Shown here: positions 59,698-64,000 of the stretch, piece after piece | How the letters are laid out: every line of letters begins with the position of its first letter | Position numbering within the stretch: position 1 is the first letter of the stretch | Assembly (NCBI GenBank): GCA_026545765.1 | Contig: CM048840.1 | Span: forward strand, 9,248,765-9,312,764 | Direction: 5' to 3' | Source: Plantago major | Taxonomy: Eukaryota; Streptophyta; Magnoliopsida; Lamiales; Plantaginaceae | DNA: 64,000 bases | The notes under the pieces: model-generated | Told to the model about the DNA's origin: nothing | The model's input: the letters and a program-made list of their open reading frames with translations, nothing else | Database searches by the model: none | Made by a program: the position numbers and the translations under genes

Positions 59698-62600
59698 TCA
59701 ACAACCATTCTCTAATTCACGTGGCTCCACAAGTATGTAGAGTGGTCTTCCATTTAACCTGTTCTGCCCCTGAAACAGAAAAAACGAAATCGTTCATAAA
59801 AGCAAGTCTAAAGTTGTAGGTTGAACCAAACATAATAATAGCAACACAAAGATCATTACAATTTGTCTTTGAATGATACATATCATTAACATGAAAATGT
59901 GAACCTTGTGTGTAAGAGAACTCGTACGGACTTCTAAAAGTACACTAAGTACTTATTAGTCTCTATACGCACCAGAAGCCGGAGGGTACTTTTCTGTGTT
60001 CTACTTGGTGCCTGTTTGCGAGTGCTACTGCTTACTAGAGTCTAGAAAAGTGATTTAAGTAATTTTTCAAAATCAGCTTCTTTAGCTTATTTTAAGATTG
60101 TAGAAAGAACTGTTCTATGCAAAAAATCAATTTGTACTTCTGCTACAAAAAAGCTATAATCAGTTTTCAAATATACACTTATTATGCTCTCAAAGAGGCA
60201 AGCAAAAGTGATAATGTATGTTAGTGGTTGATTATAATAACATGATGGTGAATTGGTGATTAATGATGTTGTTTAAGGTTAATAACGTGTAATGTGTTAG
60301 TGGCTGATGTGATAATACATTTTCGGATCTTCCTAACACAAACATATCATTAACCAGCAGAAATTTAGGCCAATGAAAGATGATACCAAACAGATGAGAT
60401 GAGAGCTAATACAAATATCAGAAGCTTTTGCTTCAGTTGACATTAAATTTTTCAATGAAAATTGAAAAGCATCTCTTAAAGGAAACAATGCCAAAATGTG
60501 CTAATGAGAGCCGTGGGTGTGAACGTAAAGTTTACCCATTCGCTCACTCACTAATTATGGATTACATTATGAATCCAGCTAGTCCACTACTTGATGGATT
60601 AAGACAGAAATTCTATAGTTATAATTAAGCACCATTCATGAAGATATTCATCTTGTGATAAAGTTATGGACCACACTTTTAGTGGCAGATAGAAGTAATC
60701 AACATCTTACCAGATATAAAAGAATGGAAACAAAGTAATCTAATGATACTTATTGCTAGCGCATTGGTACAATTACTCACTTCTTCATCATTCAAAGAAA
60801 CAAGAAAGGTTTAGTTTTTCCTTCACGTAACTCTGTGCTTCGTGTAATTAGACTCAACTGCACTCTCATTATCATTCCAAGAAACAAAGACAAAGTGAAG
60901 AATGGAAGAAAGGTCTTGTTTTCCCTCAAGTGTAACTCTATGTTCGTGTAATTCTAAGCAGATAGAAAGAGCTAAATTATTTCTGCGGAGTTACATAAAG
61001 ATAAGCTTACCTTGACCTCCGGCAATCCAATAACACAGGCGCATTCAACCACCTCGGCCCCCATACGTTCTGCAAAACAAGCATAAATATTGTCATAGTT
61101 TCATGGACTGCATTAGAATACGAAGGGTCTGCGACACCTACCCAGAAGTTTAATTGCGGCAGAAAGTGTCCCACCAGTAGCAACCAAGTCATCAATGACC
61201 ACTGCCTTTTCACCTTGCTGTACAGCACCAACATGCATCTCTAGACAATCTTTGCCATACTCCAGCTCATAAGCTTCTGAGATCACTTTGCCTACATGTT
61301 CAATTGTAGATTTTAATAATAAGGAAATCTAAAGAATAGTCACGAGAAAATGATTGTGCAGAAAACAAACAATGAACTTTCCAAAACTAAATCCAACTTT
61401 CAGATTTTGCACCAATCTGAGGATAGATTTTGTCTATCATGTACCATGATAAAGTGAGAAAGTGGATTCATCAGTGGAAATAATTTATTTATCAGCACAA
61501 AATGGCATGTCTTCTCAGTGGTTTGAGGTTCTAAGTACGAGCATCGAGTAGCATATAGCGATAGCAACAAATGCATAATCCAATAAATTTCATAGACTAA
61601 TTAAGCATTTGTAACTAATGTTGTGAACTAATTATGGCTTTCTAGTACAAAAAATTATGGCTTTCCAGTAGCAAAGCTTCAAAATCTGGACTTGCAAACA
61701 CCTGCCTAAATTATTTCTAACCTGCTATTCTCTGCTTTGATCATTTTCGGCATTTCAAAATGCACACTACATCATAAGAACAAAACAGGATATTGGACCG
61801 AAAGATCATATAACCATATGGGCATAAGTGCATAACTCATGGTTCATAGTTGTTACAATTCCAGCTGCGACACAAATATTGAATTCATTAATGTCAAGTT
61901 CTATTTGTCACACAACATCATTATGATACTTGGATGTCTGGAACATATTGCAGATCAAATCATTCCCCACTTCTAGGAGAAACGAGGCCCCATATTCCGG
62001 TGAATAATTACAGTACTATTTCTAGGTTCAGTAGGTGAAGTCTTAAATTTCAATGCCAGCTTGAAAATCAAGAAAAAACACCTCATCAAGTTGCATTATC
62101 ACTTTATATCTTTAGATGTCCTCTTCTATCAGTTGTTGACATCATATCTTTCTTCAATTTCTTAACCATCAGTGCGGATCATGACTAGTCAGATATGTAT
62201 ATCTCCTACATTTATAGAGGTGTAGAGGTCATTTACAAAACGAATAGAAACTAACTGTTTCAAGGCCAAGTTGGCTATTAATTTCATTCTTATCCTACCA
62301 GGCTACCACATTACTCTCAATTTCATCTCAGCAAGTAAAACAACCGGAATGCAGACAACTAGTTTACGGTGTCAAGACAAACGTACCGGGTAATTTCCCC
62401 GGTTTTCGCAAGGGAACAAACTTGGCACCGATAGCCAAGGCCACAGATGGACCAAACATGAATCCTCTAGCCTCAATTCCTACCAGACAAGGTAACAAAA
62501 GGAACAAGAATTAAAACAAATCTGTGTAGAGAACAAATTTTGCATCCAACTTAATGTCACTGTCAGTAAAAGCAACAAGAATTAAGCAAATGCAACTCCA

Positions 62601-63120
62601 GATGTAAAAGTTGAGGTAAATCTCAATTTTGCTCAACTTTTTGTCAGATTCCAACATAATGTAGTTAGAAAAATTGATTCTCAATACCACTACTCAGACA
62701 AATCTAGACAGAGAACACAAGAAAACAAACACACATGAATTCTGAAAAGAAAAACATAGAACAAGAATTAGAACAAAAACAAGAGAAGAGGATAAACAAA
62801 CCTGCAACAACAGAAATGTCCATGTCTTTATACCTATGGACAAAAATGTCCACTGTGTCTTTGAACACTTGATGATTCAGAAGCAGAGTGGTAATATCTT
62901 GAAACATAATTCCTGAAGAAAACAAAACCACAGTATTTAAAAAAGAATTGAATTAAATTGCATGTAATGTAGAAAATAATCAAGAAATATGAAGCAAAAA
63001 AACCCAAAATGCAAGATTGAATTGGAGACCTGGTTTAGGGAAATGGGGTATGACTCTAATTGCTTGAGAAATTGAGTCAAGCCTCTTGTCTCCTTTCAAG
63101 CCATTTTCTGCAGCAAACAT
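59698..63120 (-). CDS. Adenine phosphoribosyltransferase
   Basis: Six exons: 63120-63030, 62912-62802, 62479-62387, 61291-61142, 61069-61011, 59769-59698, total 576 bases (191 residues) in phase, a normal length for cytosolic plant APT. It converts adenine and PRPP to AMP, the salvage route that also takes cytokinin bases to nucleotides. Readable signatures are [15 protein letters not shown] (27-41), [11 protein letters not shown] (69-79), [13 protein letters not shown], and the PRPP loop [12 protein letters not shown] (129-140) with the two Asp that bind PRPP. No transit peptide is visible. The last intron is long (1,241 bases). It resembles Arabidopsis APT5 or APT3 more by context than by any residue I can weigh. 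Confidence 0.96.
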
Positions 63121-64000
63121 TTTTTTTTTTTTTTGTCTGTTCGGTTTAAAAATCTTGTTGTGTTTTTATGTCTGTATTTTTGTTAGCACAGTGAATTTAT
63201 AGCAAAGGAATTGAAGAGAAGAAGAGAGAAAGAGGTGAGTGAGTGAGTGAGTGCAGTGTACTTTCTCTTGGTTCAATGGCTTTTTCTTGTTTGGTTTTTC
63301 AAGTTGCAAACAGTAGGATAGTACTACTGCCAAAATATTACTACCAGTATTTTTCATTTCCTTTTTTCCTCTCTCACTCACCAGTATTTTGCACTACCCT
63401 TCCTTTACCTTTAGAGTTATTAGACTACTCCAATTTACTACAACAGTGGTATGTATGTATGTATGTGTGTGTGTATAGTAGTAAGTAAATACTAGTGTAA
63501 TAAAAGATGAAGAAATCTTTCTTGCTCTCTTTTGTGGGTATATCTTCTGTACAATACAGCTTTTAAGAAATATTTTTGCTGCCCAAAAAACTTAAAAGCG
63601 ACACTTCTGATTCTGCTGCTGCTGCTTTCATCACCTCATTCTCTTCCTCACGCTATCTCTCTGCTCGGTGATTTCCACGTGCCTCTTAGGTTCGCTGCTG
63701 TTTCCGATTAGTTCTTAGCTAGCGGTAATGCTAGTGCCTGGAACCTGCAAATACCGCCACATGGCAGATAATTACTCATTGATGCAGCTATTAAATTTGG
63801 GGCCATTAAAAAACTCAATAAACATGATTACTCTATTAAATTGAAATATAGAAGAAGCAACAACCCTCTCGTTACTTGGATTCGGATCGGAAAAAAATAT
63901 GCAACTCTTTCATTACTTTTTTTATTACGTTACGTTACGTTTACTTACAACAACTCATTTTTATGGATAAACTCATCTCTCCATGATTCCATAAAATAGT
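63121..64000. other. 5' leader and upstream region of the APT gene
   Basis: A run of 14 A (minus strand, 63121-63134) directly precedes the ATG. Further upstream are (GAGT)n near 63233-63252 and (TATG)n/(TG)n near 63450-63475. No other gene is seen to the window edge. Confidence 0.55.

Noticed and set aside
59698..63120. APT gene as a bacterial or organellar transfer
   Set aside because: It has six exons with plant GT-AG introns and a plant-type product; nothing suggests recent transfer.
1..64000. CRISPR arrays, operons or phage-like regions
   Set aside because: No regularly spaced direct repeats with unique spacers, no polycistronic gene runs; the window is a plant nuclear genome.

Overview
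This is a window of nuclear DNA from a flowering plant, very probably a eudicot. The evidence is AT-rich intergenic DNA, GT-AG introns, plant-specific families (VAMP71 longin R-SNARE, EREX-type PX protein, ACR-type four-ACT protein, GT47 exostosin, eight-cysteine hybrid proline-rich protein) and plant transposons. I cannot name the species from the sequence. All exon joins below were made by eye from splice consensus, reading phase and family conservation; I ran no search.

Layout. 1-11.9 kb is transposon territory: a 15-bp-TSD LINE fragment, a MITE, and a 6.1-kb Mutator-like element (MULE, 2645-8790) with 53-bp identical ends. The MULE carries a broken mudrA transposase, an unknown plus-strand ORF and a convergent GRF-zinc-finger ORF, and a CACTA element is inserted next to the transposase gene. 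12.0-26.1 kb is the gene-dense block: a GT47 glycosyltransferase (+), an ACR-type ACT-repeat protein (-, tail to tail with GT47), and a 1,687-residue MATH/coiled-coil protein (-). 30.5-32.7 kb holds a VAMP71 gene (+). 32.7-53.2 kb is repeat-rich and contains one small intronless gene, a hybrid proline-rich/lipid-transfer-like protein (36.9 kb). It also holds Stowaway MITEs, a hAT element with 8-bp TSD, CACTA remnants, a cluster of Helitron ends with a helicase fragment, a 5S-rRNA-bearing (Cassandra-like) LTR remnant, a complete small Helitron and a long-TIR MULE-like element. 53.2-63.1 kb holds an EREX/EREL-type PX-domain gene (+) and an adenine phosphoribosyltransferase gene (-), tail to tail.

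How the genes relate. VAMP71 proteins are R-SNAREs of endosome-vacuole fusion, and EREX proteins are PX-domain effectors of plant RAB5. From memory, Arabidopsis has VAMP711/EREL1 as At4g32150/At4g32160, VAMP712/EREL2 as At2g25340/At2g25350 with the MATH gene At2g25320 nearby, and VAMP713/APT5 as At5g11150/At5g11160 with the GT47 gene At5g11130 nearby. This window therefore looks like a less fractionated version of one ancestral block (GT47, MATH, VAMP71, EREX, APT), in which about 20 kb of transposons now separate VAMP71 from EREX. The most unusual items for a second look are the three-ORF MULE, the Helitron ends, the 5S-bearing LTR remnant and the syntenic trafficking block. I saw no CRISPR array, operon or convincing tRNA gene.
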